Shown: positions 26,479 to 36,515 of the stretch, one piece after another
Numbering within the stretch: the first letter of the stretch is position 1
How the letters are laid out: the number at the start of each line of letters is the position of its first letter
Assembly (NCBI RefSeq): GCF_001870225.1
Contig: NZ_CP017675.1
Coordinates: 2,747,747 to 2,811,746 of the forward strand
Source: Gloeomargarita lithophora Alchichica-D10
GTDB taxonomy: Bacteria; Cyanobacteriota; Cyanobacteriia; Gloeomargaritales; Gloeomargaritaceae
DNA length: 64,000 nucleotides
Direction: 5' to 3'
Notes under the pieces: generated by a model
Databases searched by the model: none
What the model saw: the letters and a program-made list of their open reading frames with translations, nothing else
Told to the model about the DNA's origin: nothing
Translations under genes and position numbers: made by a program

Positions 26479-27370
26479 TCACCCGCCGTAAATGACCCTC
26501 AGCTTGTTGCAATAATTGTTGCGCCGTGGCAAAATCTACCCCCCGATGGTGCATCACCACCGCCGTTTTTACCTGTCCTTGGGCAGTGGTTAATAATTTG
26601 CGTGCCGCTTCGGATTCTAACCCGGTTAGGTACTGTACAAAACGAGTCCCCCGCTCCCAAAGTTTACTATTGGTTGCCCGTAAGTCCACCATTAAATTCC
26701 CGTACACTTTACCGAGTTTCACCATTACGCTTGTACTGAGCATATTCAACACCAATTTAGTGGCCGTACCCGCTTTCATACGAGTCGAACCCGTGAGGAT
26801 TTCTGGCCCCACCGGCAGAACAATTACCTGATCTACGGTTATTAGTTGGGCACCTTCAGGATTACAAGTTATGAAAATCGTGGGACTGCCTAAATCATGG
26901 GCATATTCCAGACCCGCCAAAACGTAGGGCGTGGTGGAACCAGCGGCAATCCCGCACAGGACATCCCCGGTTTGAAAACCCCGCTTTTGCAAGTCCCGTA
27001 CCGCCTGATCCCGGTCATCCTCCGCCCCTTCTACCGCCTGCACCAACGCCCGCTCGCCCCCGGCAAGCACCCCCTGCACCTGCTGGGGATCGGCGGAAAA
27101 GGTGGGGGGACATTCGGCGGCATCTAATACTCCCAAACGTCCACTGGTGCCTGCCCCTAAGTAAAACAAGTGATGTCTTTGTACTAATTGATTGAAAATC
27201 AGTTCTGCGGCGGTCGTAATGGCCGGAATCGCCTCTGCCACGACTAAGGGAACCTGTTGATCCGCCTGGTTAATGATTTGCAAAATTTCCGCCAGCGAGT
27301 GCTGGTCTAAATCGGTACTTCCGGCATACCGTTGTTCGGTGAGTAAATGTCCTCGCTGGTTGATAGACAT
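26456..27370 (-). CDS. murQ: N-acetylmuramic acid 6-phosphate etherase
   Basis: A 304-residue SIS-domain lyase that removes lactate from MurNAc-6-phosphate, giving GlcNAc-6-phosphate. FYLGAGTSGRLGVLDAAECPPTF is the SIS phosphate loop with its catalytic Glu, and GSTRMKAGTATKLVLNMLST matches the family signature. It is first in a murQ-anmK-RluE-like operon. Cyanobacteria use these two enzymes to recycle muropeptide sugars. Confidence 0.92.
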   Translation of the reverse strand: MSINQRGHLLTEQRYAGSTDLDQHSLAEILQIINQADQQVPLVVAEAIPAITTAAELIFNQLVQRHHLFYLGAGTSGRLGVLDAAECPPTFSADPQQVQGVLAGGERALVQAVEGAEDDRDQAVRDLQKRGFQTGDVLCGIAAGSTTPYVLAGLEYAHDLGSPTIFITCNPEGAQLITVDQVIVLPVGPEILTGSTRMKAGTATKLVLNMLSTSVMVKLGKVYGNLMVDLRATNSKLWERGTRFVQYLTGLESEAARKLLTTAQGQVKTAVVMHHRGVDFATAQQLLQQAEGHLRRVIGNVAIN

Positions 27371-27484
27371 TGGTTAAGTGCTAGTGAATATATTTATTGA
27401 ACCATCTATGGGCACAATTAGGCACGGATGGGTTAATTATTTTTCTATGATAGAAAGTAAGTCACGGTCATACGAATCCACCCC

Positions 27485-29050
27485 ATGAATTTAATCAATT
27501 TGATCTGGTTTCGCCGGGATTTACGACTGATGGATAATGAAATAGTCTGGCGAGCGAACCGGGGTTATGTTTTACCCTTTTTTATCATTGACCCTTGGTT
27601 TTATCAACAACCGGAAATCAGCGCCCAGCGGGTTAATTTTCTATTAGAATCCTTGGCGCAATTAGATCGGGCGTTACGTCAAAGGGGGAGTAAACTTTTT
27701 TTATTGCATGGGGATAGCGTTACTATTTTACGGGAATTAACCCAGGAATTATTAGACCGAAATTACACGCCACATCTTTTATTCAATCGGGATATTCAAG
27801 TTGCCTACGGTTTAGAACGGGATCAAAAAATAATGCGATTTTATCAAGAAGAGAACTTAAAAATTACTGTATGTACCAATTTCTTTCTCAATCTTTCAGG
27901 GCATGGTAATGACTGGCTAGAGCAGTATTACCATTACCAAAACCAGCCCTTGTATCCGATTCCAGATCAGATCAATACCCCAGAAATTGTATTAAAAACC
28001 TCCCAAATTACAATTACAGATATTACCCAAAAATATGGTCTAAACTACCCCAAAAACACTTGGTTTACCGGTGGTGAATCTCAGGCGCAAGCAACGTTGA
28101 ATACTTTTTTAGCACGGCGTTTTCATGGGTATCACTGGAAAATTTCCCGCCCTTGGTTCGCCCAACAAAGGGCAACTTCCCACCTTTCGCCCCATCTCGC
28201 TTTTGGCACCATCAGCGGGCGGCAGGTATATCAAAAAGTCCAACAAAAACGGCAAGAATACCCCGATCATGACCGGGCGGTTTTGTCCCTGCGGGCATTT
28301 CGGGATCGCCTGCGATGGCGGGATTCTGCCAGTCAAAGGCTCTACAATAATCCCCATTTAGTCCATCAAAATATCTATCCTGAATTTGACGAATGGTACA
28401 ATTTGGAACCGTTAAGCCCCGAAAAGGAGAGGTATTTCAGCAATTGGCAAAATGGCACTACAGGTTTTCCTTTAGTGGATGCGAGTATGCGCCAATTACG
28501 TCAAATGGGGTGGATGAATTTTCGGATGCGTGCCATGTGTGCCACCTTTTTAACAATTAACTGCGGGATTTCTTGGCACTATGGGGCACAACATTATATG
28601 CAGTGTTTAATTGATGGAGATTTGGCGATTGACCATTGGCAGTGGCAAATGCAGGCGGGAATTACCAATCCCTTATCTGCCAGCTTTCGCATTTATAATC
28701 CAGAAAAAAATGCTCAAGAACGGGATCAAAATTGGCAATTCATTCACTATTGGGTGCCAGAATTGCGTTCCATTCAACCCACTGATTGGGGTAATATTAC
28801 AATTAATTACTACCCGCAACCGATGTTAAACTGGTCAGAAACTCGGCAAAAATATGGGCAAATTATTCGGCAGATACGAGAGCAGGTGCGTCAGCGACTT
28901 TATCGGGAACAGGGACGGGAATTGGTGATAGCCCAACAGGCGCAGAATACGCTCAAACGCTATCGCCAACGTTGGCGGAATTATTGTCAACAGGGAGAGC
29001 CAAATTACGGCCAACAATTATCCCTGGATTTTGGGGATTTGCATTCCTAA
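27485..29050 (+). CDS. Cryptochrome/photolyase-family flavoprotein, atypical active site
   Basis: A 521-residue protein. The N-terminal alpha/beta antenna domain begins LIWFRRDLRLMDNE; the helical FAD domain includes RATSHLSPHLAFGTISGRQV, LRAFRDRLRWRD and GFPLVDASMRQLRQMGWMNFRMR. The usual NNGGWQW motif next to the flavin is replaced by IDHWQWQMQAG, so the Asn that tunes flavin protonation in CPD photolyases is not in its normal setting. It may be a photolyase of another subclass or a light sensor. The tail rich in Arg and Gln is unusual. It converges with accC, 19 bases between stops. Confidence 0.8.
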   Translation: MNLINLIWFRRDLRLMDNEIVWRANRGYVLPFFIIDPWFYQQPEISAQRVNFLLESLAQLDRALRQRGSKLFLLHGDSVTILRELTQELLDRNYTPHLLFNRDIQVAYGLERDQKIMRFYQEENLKITVCTNFFLNLSGHGNDWLEQYYHYQNQPLYPIPDQINTPEIVLKTSQITITDITQKYGLNYPKNTWFTGGESQAQATLNTFLARRFHGYHWKISRPWFAQQRATSHLSPHLAFGTISGRQVYQKVQQKRQEYPDHDRAVLSLRAFRDRLRWRDSASQRLYNNPHLVHQNIYPEFDEWYNLEPLSPEKERYFSNWQNGTTGFPLVDASMRQLRQMGWMNFRMRAMCATFLTINCGISWHYGAQHYMQCLIDGDLAIDHWQWQMQAGITNPLSASFRIYNPEKNAQERDQNWQFIHYWVPELRSIQPTDWGNITINYYPQPMLNWSETRQKYGQIIRQIREQVRQRLYREQGRELVIAQQAQNTLKRYRQRWRNYCQQGEPNYGQQLSLDFGDLHS

Positions 29051-29069
29051 ATTAGAATAAACTAGCCAC

Positions 29070-30443
29070 TTATTTTGATGAAGAACTACCGTAGCCATTC
29101 TGCATCCATTCATCCACAAAATGGGTATCCACTTGGGCGTTAATAAAATCAGGGTGGTTGAGTAAATGCTGATGAAAATCCAGGGTGGTTTTAACGCCAG
29201 TAATGGCACATTCTTGTAAGGCTCGTTTCATACGGGCGATGGCATGATCCCGATTTTCCCCCCAGACAATAATTTTGCCAATCAATGAGTCATAGTAGGG
29301 CGGAATTTCGTAGTCGGGATACACATGGGAATCCACCCGCACCCCTGGCCCACCTGGAGGTAAATAGGCCACGATCCGACCGGGACAGGGACGAAATTGA
29401 TGCTCCGGGTCTTCGGCATTGATCCGACATTCGATGGCATGACCCCGCAATTGCACATCGGTTTGCATAAAGGGTAAGGGTTCTCCCTGGGCGATGCGAA
29501 TTTGTAATCCAATCAAATCTAAACCGGTGACTACTTCGGTAACGGGATGTTCGACCTGAATGCGGGTGTTCATTTCCATGAAATAAAAGTGGCCGTATTT
29601 ATCTACCAAAAATTCCACGGTGCCCACCCCCACATAGCCAATGGATTCCGCCACCCGCACCGCCTGTTTGCCCATTTCTTCCCGTAAATCTGGGGTTAAT
29701 AAAGGGCTGGGGGATTCTTCGAGTAATTTTTGGTGACGGCGTTGAATTGAACAATCCCGCTCCCCCAGATGCACCACATGACCGTACTGATCCGCCAAAA
29801 TTTGCAGTTCCACATGGCGCGGCCGTTCGATCAATTTTTCTAAATACACGCCCGGATTGCCAAAAGCCGCCTCCGCTTCCCCCTGCGCCGCCAAAAAAGC
29901 CCGCCCAAAGTCCTCCACTTGACGCACCACCCGCATCCCCCGCCCGCCGCCGCCTGCGGTGGCTTTGATAATCACGGGAAAACCAATTTCTTGAGCAATT
30001 TTGAGGGCGGTGACCTCATCACTTAATAACCCCTCGCTCCCCGGAATCACCGGCACTCCCGCCTGTTGCATCGTCCGTTTGGCGGTGGATTTGTCCCCCA
30101 TTGCCCGCATCGCCTGGGAGGTTGGGCCGATAAAAATTAAATCGTGATCGGCACAAATTTCCGCAAAGCGAGCATTTTCCGCCAAAAACCCATAACCGGG
30201 ATGAATCGCCGTGGCATTGCGGGTGAGGGCGGCGGCAATGATATTAGGAATATTCAAATAACTTTTGGCACTGGGGGCTTCCCCGATACACACCGCTTCA
30301 TCCGCCAATTGGACGTGCAAACATTGCCGGTCTGCGGTGGAATGTACCGCCACGGTTTTGATGCCCAATTCCCCACAGGAACGTAAAATGCGAACCGCAA
30401 TTTCCCCCCGATTGGCAATCAATAATTTGGGAATGGGTGCCAT
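29070..30443 (-). CDS. accC: Acetyl-CoA carboxylase biotin carboxylase subunit
   Basis: A 457-residue ATP-grasp enzyme that carboxylates the biotin on BCCP in the first step of fatty acid synthesis. Seen are [16 protein letters not shown], the Gly-rich loop [34 protein letters not shown] and [17 protein letters not shown] 30443 begins the conserved domain; ATG 30464 would add seven residues. It is encoded alone, far from other acc genes, and a fabZ gene lies about 2.9 kb away. Confidence 0.93.
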   Translation of the reverse strand: MAPIPKLLIANRGEIAVRILRSCGELGIKTVAVHSTADRQCLHVQLADEAVCIGEAPSAKSYLNIPNIIAAALTRNATAIHPGYGFLAENARFAEICADHDLIFIGPTSQAMRAMGDKSTAKRTMQQAGVPVIPGSEGLLSDEVTALKIAQEIGFPVIIKATAGGGGRGMRVVRQVEDFGRAFLAAQGEAEAAFGNPGVYLEKLIERPRHVELQILADQYGHVVHLGERDCSIQRRHQKLLEESPSPLLTPDLREEMGKQAVRVAESIGYVGVGTVEFLVDKYGHFYFMEMNTRIQVEHPVTEVVTGLDLIGLQIRIAQGEPLPFMQTDVQLRGHAIECRINAEDPEHQFRPCPGRIVAYLPPGGPGVRVDSHVYPDYEIPPYYDSLIGKIIVWGENRDHAIARMKRALQECAITGVKTTLDFHQHLLNHPDFINAQVDTHFVDEWMQNGYGSSSSK

Positions 30444-30491
30444 GGTTATCCCAACCGTCAGCAATTCATCCTACCATGTCCGAGAACCGGG

Positions 30492-31820
30492 CTAGGGCGG
30501 GGAACTGCGCCCCATATTAAACCAATCAATCCGGCGGGTGAAGTACATGACCACCGCCAGGAAGACAAACAGGCCGAGGGAACCAATCAACAGGGCATAA
30601 TCCTGATTCACCAACACCACATAAAGATAACCGTACAAACCGACCTGCATCAGGCCAATGACCGTGCCCCGGCGATTTGCCCGCAGGATAGATACGGCAT
30701 AAAACGCCACCAAAACCGCCACCGCCCCGCTCGCCAACCCATAGGCCAAGGGAAAGCCCAAATGTTCCGAAAACGCCAACTGCAATAGGTAAAACAAACA
30801 CATCGCCACCCCCACAAGTAAATATTGCAGGGGATGCACCCGCAAACCCAGGGTAACTTCAAACAACCAAAAAGCGGCAAAGGTTAATAACAAAAACAGG
30901 AAATTGTACTTCAAACTTCGTTCCGCCATCCGGTACTGATCCACCGGCGAGAGCAAATCCACCCCCACCACCGACTGGGTGACCACCTCCTCCGCCACCG
31001 GCTGTTCGCTCGTCCACATCTGGGGAAAATTGCGCCCCAAGGCGGGAATCTCCCAGGTCGCCTGGAATTTGTCCGCCGTCACCTGCCGCTGGTTGGGCAA
31101 CCATAGCCCCTGGAAACTGGGGTTCGGCCAATTCCCCGCCATCGTAATTTTCGTCACCTGACCAAAGGGAGCCACATTCAACCGCTCACTGCCATTCAAG
31201 CGCAAATCAATGGCAAAATTGTACCGATTTCCCCCCATCCCCGCCCCCACCTGGCTATGAATCCCCGTCCCTTGGGTAGGGTGAAATTGTCCCGTTCCCG
31301 GCGCAAAGGGAAAGGATTTACCCTGCCATTTTAAAACCGCTTGATTTTGAATCGCCCGCGCATCGCTAATGTCTAAACTCAACTCACTTTGTCGCCAACG
31401 AATATCCCCTGGAGCCACCCCCCAACGGCTCAAATCCGGGCGCACAAATTCCCCTTTAATTGTCGTTTGGGTGCGATAAACCGGCACTTCAAAAATTCCC
31501 CGATACCGCACTTCCGTCTCTAAATTGCTCTGAATTTGTAAATTCTCTGGCAAAATCGTAGCGTAATAGGTTACCGCTTTGACTCGATTGCCTTCGCGCA
31601 CCTGCTTTGTATAGGGAATCAATAAACGGGGTCCCAAAATCGTCTGCGCCCGTCCCCATTTCCCCGTAATATCCGCCACCGCTTCATTGCGTACCCCTTG
31701 GCGTTCCCGCACCAGCCCATCAATCATCAAACTGGGAATTTGCAGGATGATAATCAGCAATACAACAATAAAAATTCGCACAAATTGGGAATTGATAATC
31801 GCTGACCACACACCCATCAT
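30492..31820 (-). CDS. CreD-like inner membrane protein
   Basis: A 442-residue membrane protein of the CreD (cell envelope integrity, DUF4450-like) family. One N-terminal helix (FVRIFIVVLLIIILQIPSLMI) is followed by a large periplasmic domain with VRNEAVADITGKWGRAQTILGPRLLIPY, the family signature, and then five to six C-terminal helices (PLQYLLVGVAMCLFYLLQLAFSEHLGF). In E. coli CreD is linked to envelope stress and colicin tolerance; in cyanobacteria its role is unknown. It stands downstream of the second photolyase on the same strand. Confidence 0.82.
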   Translation of the reverse strand: MMGVWSAIINSQFVRIFIVVLLIIILQIPSLMIDGLVRERQGVRNEAVADITGKWGRAQTILGPRLLIPYTKQVREGNRVKAVTYYATILPENLQIQSNLETEVRYRGIFEVPVYRTQTTIKGEFVRPDLSRWGVAPGDIRWRQSELSLDISDARAIQNQAVLKWQGKSFPFAPGTGQFHPTQGTGIHSQVGAGMGGNRYNFAIDLRLNGSERLNVAPFGQVTKITMAGNWPNPSFQGLWLPNQRQVTADKFQATWEIPALGRNFPQMWTSEQPVAEEVVTQSVVGVDLLSPVDQYRMAERSLKYNFLFLLLTFAAFWLFEVTLGLRVHPLQYLLVGVAMCLFYLLQLAFSEHLGFPLAYGLASGAVAVLVAFYAVSILRANRRGTVIGLMQVGLYGYLYVVLVNQDYALLIGSLGLFVFLAVVMYFTRRIDWFNMGRSSPP

Positions 31821-31865
31821 GCCAATTCACTCCTGTAAACGTTCCGTTGCTCACCAACCCCGTAG

Positions 31866-33317
31866 TCAGACCTCAGCTTCCCGCCCAAAGTTCCCCTCAC
31901 CCGCACGGGGAATCAACTGATATTTTTGCTTGAATAATTGCTGTTGTTTTTGATGGTTGACGATGGGTTCAGGATAACCTAATGCTTGCCGCTCTAAAGG
32001 TGTTATTTGATTGCTCAAAATTTGCGGCACATCCACAGAGCGCAACTCCGGCACCCAAGTATAGATATACTCCGCCTCCGGGTCAAATTTAGTCGCCTGG
32101 GTATTGGGGTTAAAAATCCGCAAAGGCCGGGGATCCATCCCTACAGAAGCACTCCATTGCCAACCACCATTATTGGCACTTAAATCCCCATCAATCAAAT
32201 TCTGCATAAAATAACGTTCTCCCCAGCGCCAATCAATCAATAAATCCTTGGTCAAAAAACTGGCGACAATCATCCGACACCGGTTGTGCATCCAGCCGGT
32301 TTGATTCAATTGCCGCATGGCCGCATCTACAATGGGATAGCCCGTTTCGCCCGCACACCAGGCTTGGAAATACGCTTGATTATTCTCCCAGGCAAAATCA
32401 TCAAATTGCGCCCGATGACTGTGGGTTGCCAACCGGGGAAAATGATACATCCCGTGCTGATAAAATTCCCGCCAGGCCAATTCCTGTTGCCAAACAATTA
32501 CTGATTCATTGCCTGGGAAATTTTGCAAACAATCCTGGGTGAATTGCCAAAGAGAGCGGATACCAATCACCCCAAATTTTAGGGCGGCACTCAAACGAGA
32601 GGTTCCTAAAATGGCGGGAAAATTCCTCTGCTCCTGATAGCTATAAATCGCAGAGCGACCAAATTCCGCTAGTAAATTATTTGCCCCCTCAGCACCTGGT
32701 TGATAGTCCCATTGCCCTGGCCAATCAAAACCCAATTCCTTCAAACTCGGCAAGGGAATTGCCCCAGCGTTTTGAACAACTTGACGTTCTATTTCCGTGA
32801 GTTTTGTACAGTTTTCTAACTTTGGATAGGGCGCAACTTTATCTTGCTGTGACCAATTCTTCCAAAAGGGCGTAAAAACCGTGTAGGGTTGCCCCACTTT
32901 AGTCGCAATTTCAGCGGGTGCATGGAGCAGTTGATCCCAAAATTGCCGCTGGACAATCCCCTGTTCATTTAATGCCTGGTTCACCCCTTGATCCCGTTGA
33001 CGACCGTAGGGTTCCACATCCTGATGCCAGTACACCCCCGCTTGCAATGCCTGCGCCAAACGGGGAATGGCTTGGATGGGGTCAGCCCAAAGTATCAGCA
33101 ATTCACTCCCAGCCTGTTCATACTGTTGCTGTAAATCCGCTAGACATTCCCGCAGATAATAGACCCGCACCGGTGCCATATCATCCCGATTCAAAATTTG
33201 GGGATCAAAACAGAAGACTCCTATCACTTTGGGCGTGTGTAAACGGGCGGTATGCAGACCAACACTATCTTCGATTCGTAAATCCCGCCGGTGCCAAAAC
33301 AAGATACACTCTGGCAT
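31866..33317 (-). CDS. phrA: Class I CPD photolyase (deazaflavin-antenna type)
   Basis: A 483-residue DNA photolyase. It begins CILFWHRRDLRIEDSVGL and contains TRLSAALKFGVIGIRSLW-like SRLSAALKFGVIGIR, WQQELAWREFYQHGM, GYPIVDAAMRQLNQTGWMHNRCRM and the intact NNGGWQWSASVG motif that contacts FAD and the dimer. Cyanobacterial proteins of this type repair cyclobutane pyrimidine dimers in light, with 8-HDF as antenna. ATG 33317 overlaps the fabZ stop as TGATG. A TTG three bases earlier is the alternative start. Confidence 0.9.
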   Translation of the reverse strand: MPECILFWHRRDLRIEDSVGLHTARLHTPKVIGVFCFDPQILNRDDMAPVRVYYLRECLADLQQQYEQAGSELLILWADPIQAIPRLAQALQAGVYWHQDVEPYGRQRDQGVNQALNEQGIVQRQFWDQLLHAPAEIATKVGQPYTVFTPFWKNWSQQDKVAPYPKLENCTKLTEIERQVVQNAGAIPLPSLKELGFDWPGQWDYQPGAEGANNLLAEFGRSAIYSYQEQRNFPAILGTSRLSAALKFGVIGIRSLWQFTQDCLQNFPGNESVIVWQQELAWREFYQHGMYHFPRLATHSHRAQFDDFAWENNQAYFQAWCAGETGYPIVDAAMRQLNQTGWMHNRCRMIVASFLTKDLLIDWRWGERYFMQNLIDGDLSANNGGWQWSASVGMDPRPLRIFNPNTQATKFDPEAEYIYTWVPELRSVDVPQILSNQITPLERQALGYPEPIVNHQKQQQLFKQKYQLIPRAGEGNFGREAEV

Positions 33318-33754
33318 CAATCCACCAAAGAAAAGAGTAAATCTCCTTCCGCCACTAGATCGCCGTTCACCATAGCTTTGCCCTGTACCTGCCCAAAACG
33401 CCCCATGCGTAAGCGCACCAAAGTTGCTGTTAAAATGAGTTGATCCCCAGGCGTAACCTGCCTGCGAAACCGCACCTTATCAATCCCCGCAAATACGGAC
33501 AAATGCCCCTGGGCTTCCGGCAACTGCATGACCACCACGCCCCCCACCTGCGCCATTGCTTCCACGATCAGCACCCCCGGCATCAAAGGTCGCCCCGGAA
33601 AATGCCCCTGAAAAAACGGCTCATTCACGGTGACATTTTTGATGCCCACCGCCCGCTTCCCCGGCACATACTCCACAATCCGATCCACCAACAAAAACGG
33701 ATACCGATGGGGCAATAATTTTTGAATCCCTTCCACGGTCAAAACGTCTGCCAT
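33317..33754 (-). CDS. fabZ: 3-hydroxyacyl-ACP dehydratase FabZ
   Basis: A 145-residue hotdog-fold dehydratase of fatty acid elongation. [17 protein letters not shown] contains the catalytic His and [26 protein letters not shown] the catalytic Glu helix. It is followed directly by phrA with overlapping stop and start codons. In many cyanobacteria fabZ lies beside lpxC and lpxA; here those genes are absent. Confidence 0.92.
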   Translation of the reverse strand: MADVLTVEGIQKLLPHRYPFLLVDRIVEYVPGKRAVGIKNVTVNEPFFQGHFPGRPLMPGVLIVEAMAQVGGVVVMQLPEAQGHLSVFAGIDKVRFRRQVTPGDQLILTATLVRLRMGRFGQVQGKAMVNGDLVAEGDLLFSLVD

Positions 33755-33814
33755 GCCTGCCTTCCCACGTCCGATTCCTCATCCTACACCACGCCCGTCC
33801 CCTGGGGATCGCCC

Positions 33815-34072
33815 TCAGGACTTGTGGGGAGAAATCGGTCGAGGGGTTGCTTGCACAAAATCTGGACAGTCCATCGCCGCTTCGGTCAAGGCGGTACAGG
33901 GATGAACCGCACATTTCAATTGCTCATGCCCCGTGAAATAATAACAACGGTCACAGGGGACACCATGCAACTTTTTCAATAGTTCTATACTGTCACTAAA
34001 GGCGTAACAAACAGCGGTAAAAAACCCGGTCATCATTAACCAAATTATTATTGGACATAGAAATTGGATCAT
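33815..34072 (-). CDS. Small Cys-rich membrane protein, conserved in cyanobacteria
   Basis: An 85-residue protein: one N-terminal membrane helix (FLCPIIIWLMMTGFFTAVCYAF) and a soluble part with HGVPCDRCYYFTGHEQLKCAVHPC and MDCPDF. The CxxC and later Cys residues could bind a metal or form disulfides. I recall short cyanobacterial proteins of this pattern but no function. It sits between isiB and fabZ on the same strand, with 174 A/T-rich bases to isiB that hold no other gene. Confidence 0.7.
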   Translation of the reverse strand: MIQFLCPIIIWLMMTGFFTAVCYAFSDSIELLKKLHGVPCDRCYYFTGHEQLKCAVHPCTALTEAAMDCPDFVQATPRPISPHKS

Positions 34073-34246
34073 GATTTTTGAACACTCCTATTCATTCTCA
34101 AGACTAACTTTGAATGACGTTTTAATAACATGATTTTTGGTGATCTAAAATAATTTTTTTCGGATTAAAAAATAAATTTAATAGCTGAAATTGCCAATTT
34201 TTTTGTAGGGGATAAACGTTTTTTACACCTATCCCCCACCCGTTAG

Positions 34247-34759
34247 TTACAACCCAAATTCCGCTTTCAACTTTTGTGTCCAGGTTTGCACCCGTTTGGC
34301 CGTCAATTCCGATTGGTTGTCCTCATCCAGGGCTAAACCCACAAACTGGTCACCCCGCAGAGCTTTAGAGGTGGTAAATTCATACCCCTCGGTCGGCCAA
34401 TATCCCACGGTTTTGCCCCCTAGGGAAGCAATCATTTCCTCCAACATACCAATCGCATCCTGAAAATTATCCGCATAGCCTACCTGGTCACCGCAACCAA
34501 AATAGGCAACTTTTTTGCCACTGAAATCAACCGCCTCCAGCTCATCATAAAATCCTTGCCAATCCCCTTGCAATTCACCGATATTCCAAGTAGGGCAACC
34601 AATGATCAGGCAAGAGTACTTACCAAAATCATCCACATCGGCTCCGGCTACATCAATTAAATCCACCACCGCCGCACCGCCCAGGGCTTTTTGAATTTGT
34701 TCGGCCACCGTCTGAGTATTGCCCGTCTGTGTCCCAAAGAATAAACCAACTTTTGCCAT
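34247..34759 (-). CDS. isiB: Flavodoxin IsiB
   Basis: A 170-residue long-chain flavodoxin. GLFFGTQTGNTQTVAEQI is the FMN phosphate loop, and GCPTWNIGELQGDW and FGCGDQVGYADNF are the isoalloxazine-binding loops. It replaces ferredoxin as electron carrier from photosystem I when iron is scarce. It lies 90 bases downstream of isiA on the same strand, giving the classical isiAB operon. Confidence 0.93.
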   Translation of the reverse strand: MAKVGLFFGTQTGNTQTVAEQIQKALGGAAVVDLIDVAGADVDDFGKYSCLIIGCPTWNIGELQGDWQGFYDELEAVDFSGKKVAYFGCGDQVGYADNFQDAIGMLEEMIASLGGKTVGYWPTEGYEFTTSKALRGDQFVGLALDEDNQSELTAKRVQTWTQKLKAEFGL

Positions 34760-34849
34760 GATTGTGCCTCAGTAAACATGATTAAATTCTCCTCTCTCTG
34801 CTGGATGGGGTATTCAATTTTACGGACAAGTTGTTACAAAGTCAGCCCC

Positions 34850-35878
34850 TCACATCTGCATGGAATTTAAGGCTCGTTCCACGCGCCGAAAATCAAATCC
34901 CAAAGCCCGCAAAGCGTGCCACAAATGACCTTGCAGGAAGAAAAATGCGAGGAAGAAATGGGCATTCGCCAACCACGCCCGGGTGCTATAAGCTCCGTAG
35001 GGTAGTTTCACCGTATCGGCAAAATAGGGCGTGATTCCCAACTTCACCTCCAAAACCGGACCATAAAATTCCACAGGATAGGCGAAGGTATTCACCGCAC
35101 AGAAATAGGCCGCCACAAACCCAGCCAAAGCAATTCCCCCCAAAGAGTAGGATAAAATCGCTTCGCCAGAAAATAACAGCACCCTTTTTGCCCAGTTCAA
35201 TGGCGGAATTAAAATATGCCAAATTCCCCCGCCAATTAGCAAAACGCCCACAAAAATGTGCCCCCCCACCAAGTCCTCCAGGTTATCGAGGCTGGCAAAG
35301 TGGGTTTGATAGCCATAAATAACGGCTGGATTTAAGGTCGGGTTCGTGACTAACCGTACGGTTTGGGTAGCGGCATCGTACAAACCACCCCACCAACAGG
35401 CTTTCGCCACCAGGAGCAAAGCCCCCGTACCTAAAAACAGTAAATGATGCCCCAGAATAATGCCCAATTGCCGGGGATTTTCCCATTCAAAATGGAAACG
35501 TTTTGCTAAACCGGGAGCATTTTTCAAGCTCTCTGGAGCTTTGAAAGCGTGGAATAAAGCCCCCGCTCCCAGCACCGCTGACGAAATCAAATGGACTGCC
35601 CCCACCACAAAATAGGGATAGGTATCCACAATTTGTCCGCCTTGGCCAACTCCCAAACCCAAAGTGGCTAAATGAGGGAGTAGGATTAATCCCTGCTCTC
35701 CCATCGCCTGGGCGGGATTAAAGCGAGAAATTTCAAATAAGGTAAATGCCCCCGCCCAAAAGGTAATCAACGCCGCCTGCCCAACATGGGCGGCAATAAA
35801 TAACCCGGACTTGTCGGCAAAGCGGGCATTTCCTGCCCACCAACCATAGTTTACTTCTGGTTCTCCATAGGTCTGCAT
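34850..35878 (-). CDS. isiA: Iron-stress chlorophyll-binding protein IsiA (CP43')
   Basis: A 342-residue six-helix chlorophyll protein that forms antenna rings around photosystem I and dissipates energy under iron limitation. It begins [26 protein letters not shown] and has the chlorophyll-binding His residues in [21 protein letters not shown] and [19 protein letters not shown]. It is of normal length and, unlike the isiX-like paralogue at 8.9 kb, has no C-terminal extension. AAGGAG precedes ATG 35878. The next gene is isiB. Confidence 0.92.
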   Translation of the reverse strand: MQTYGEPEVNYGWWAGNARFADKSGLFIAAHVGQAALITFWAGAFTLFEISRFNPAQAMGEQGLILLPHLATLGLGVGQGGQIVDTYPYFVVGAVHLISSAVLGAGALFHAFKAPESLKNAPGLAKRFHFEWENPRQLGIILGHHLLFLGTGALLLVAKACWWGGLYDAATQTVRLVTNPTLNPAVIYGYQTHFASLDNLEDLVGGHIFVGVLLIGGGIWHILIPPLNWAKRVLLFSGEAILSYSLGGIALAGFVAAYFCAVNTFAYPVEFYGPVLEVKLGITPYFADTVKLPYGAYSTRAWLANAHFFLAFFFLQGHLWHALRALGFDFRRVERALNSMQM

Positions 35879-35930
35879 CGCATGGACTCCTTGTCAAAAC
35901 AGCAGGTTAAACCCCAGAAGGGTCAGAGCC

Positions 35931-35954
35931 AACCGTGGAACGTAAACCACGGTT
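35931..35954 (-). promoter_or_regulatory. Hairpin in the isiA leader region
   Basis: AACCGTGG at 35931-35938 and CCACGGTT at 35947-35954 form a perfect 8-bp stem with an 8-base loop, about 55 bases upstream of the isiA start. It lies where the 5' untranslated region should be. It could affect mRNA stability or translation. No known riboswitch class matches. Confidence 0.4.
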
Positions 35955-35989
35955 AGAAAGGGATTATCCTGGTGAACTAACCCCAATTT

Positions 35990-36008
35990 ATTGAAACTTA
36001 CTTTCAAT
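35990..36008 (-). promoter_or_regulatory. Fur-box-like inverted repeat upstream of isiA
   Basis: ATTGAAA-CTTAC-TTTCAAT is a 19-bp perfect dyad, about 112 bases upstream of the isiA start. isiAB operons are repressed by Fur with iron, and Fur sites are 19-bp A/T-rich dyads. The match to the GATAAT consensus is poor, so the assignment rests on size, symmetry and place. Confidence 0.4.
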
Positions 36009-36114
36009 AATGACCCGAAAATTACCCTAACATATTTATTGAGAATTTAATGCATTAATTTTGTTAAGTAATATGAAAGTCTCCGGGGGCTGGTTGCCCT
36101 AGCTGGTGACTTGA

Positions 36115-36429
36115 GGACACCTCTAAAAATAGGTCGCAGGGTCACCGCCCCCGGTTCAGAAGCATCTGCGGTGTATGGTTCCCGTTAGCCTGCGTGGCGT
36201 AGCCATTAATATGGACGTTTTAGTGAGATAACTTTCTGCTAGTTCAAATAAACATAGCAATCTCACTCGATAGCTTGCGTGGCGAAGCCATTTAGTGAAC
36301 AGATATTCAGAAGAACCAAGTACGGGGGGTGCCCCCCTGCGACTGCTATTCTCATAGCGTTAGCGATAGCGTGCCGTAGGCATTAGCGTGGCGTAGTCAT
36401 ACCCAATTAGGATTGCTATAGAGGTGTCC
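36115..36429. repeat. Dispersed repeat, copy 4 (nested)
   Basis: The outer ends are GGACACCTCTAAAAATAGG at 36115 and AGAGGTGTCC at 36429. Within it, from about 36254 to 36420, lies an element running from ATAGCAATCT to GGATTGCTATA. Two G/C core hairpins and several GCCTGCGTGGCGTAGCCAT-type units are present. This element fills much of the 637-bp gap between isiA and the TpsB gene; I see no gene in that gap. Confidence 0.7.
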
Positions 36430-36515
36430 CTTGCGAATACTGGCTACCTTCGGCCTAGTTCTTGCATTCAACCTAAAAATTTCCTAATATAAAATCAGGT
36501 GTGAGTACAATTTTT

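Noticed and set aside
34208..34236. GGGGATA/TATCCCC dyad as a terminator of isiB
   Set aside because: In the isiB direction the stem is followed by an A-rich, not T-rich, stretch, so an intrinsic terminator is not supported.
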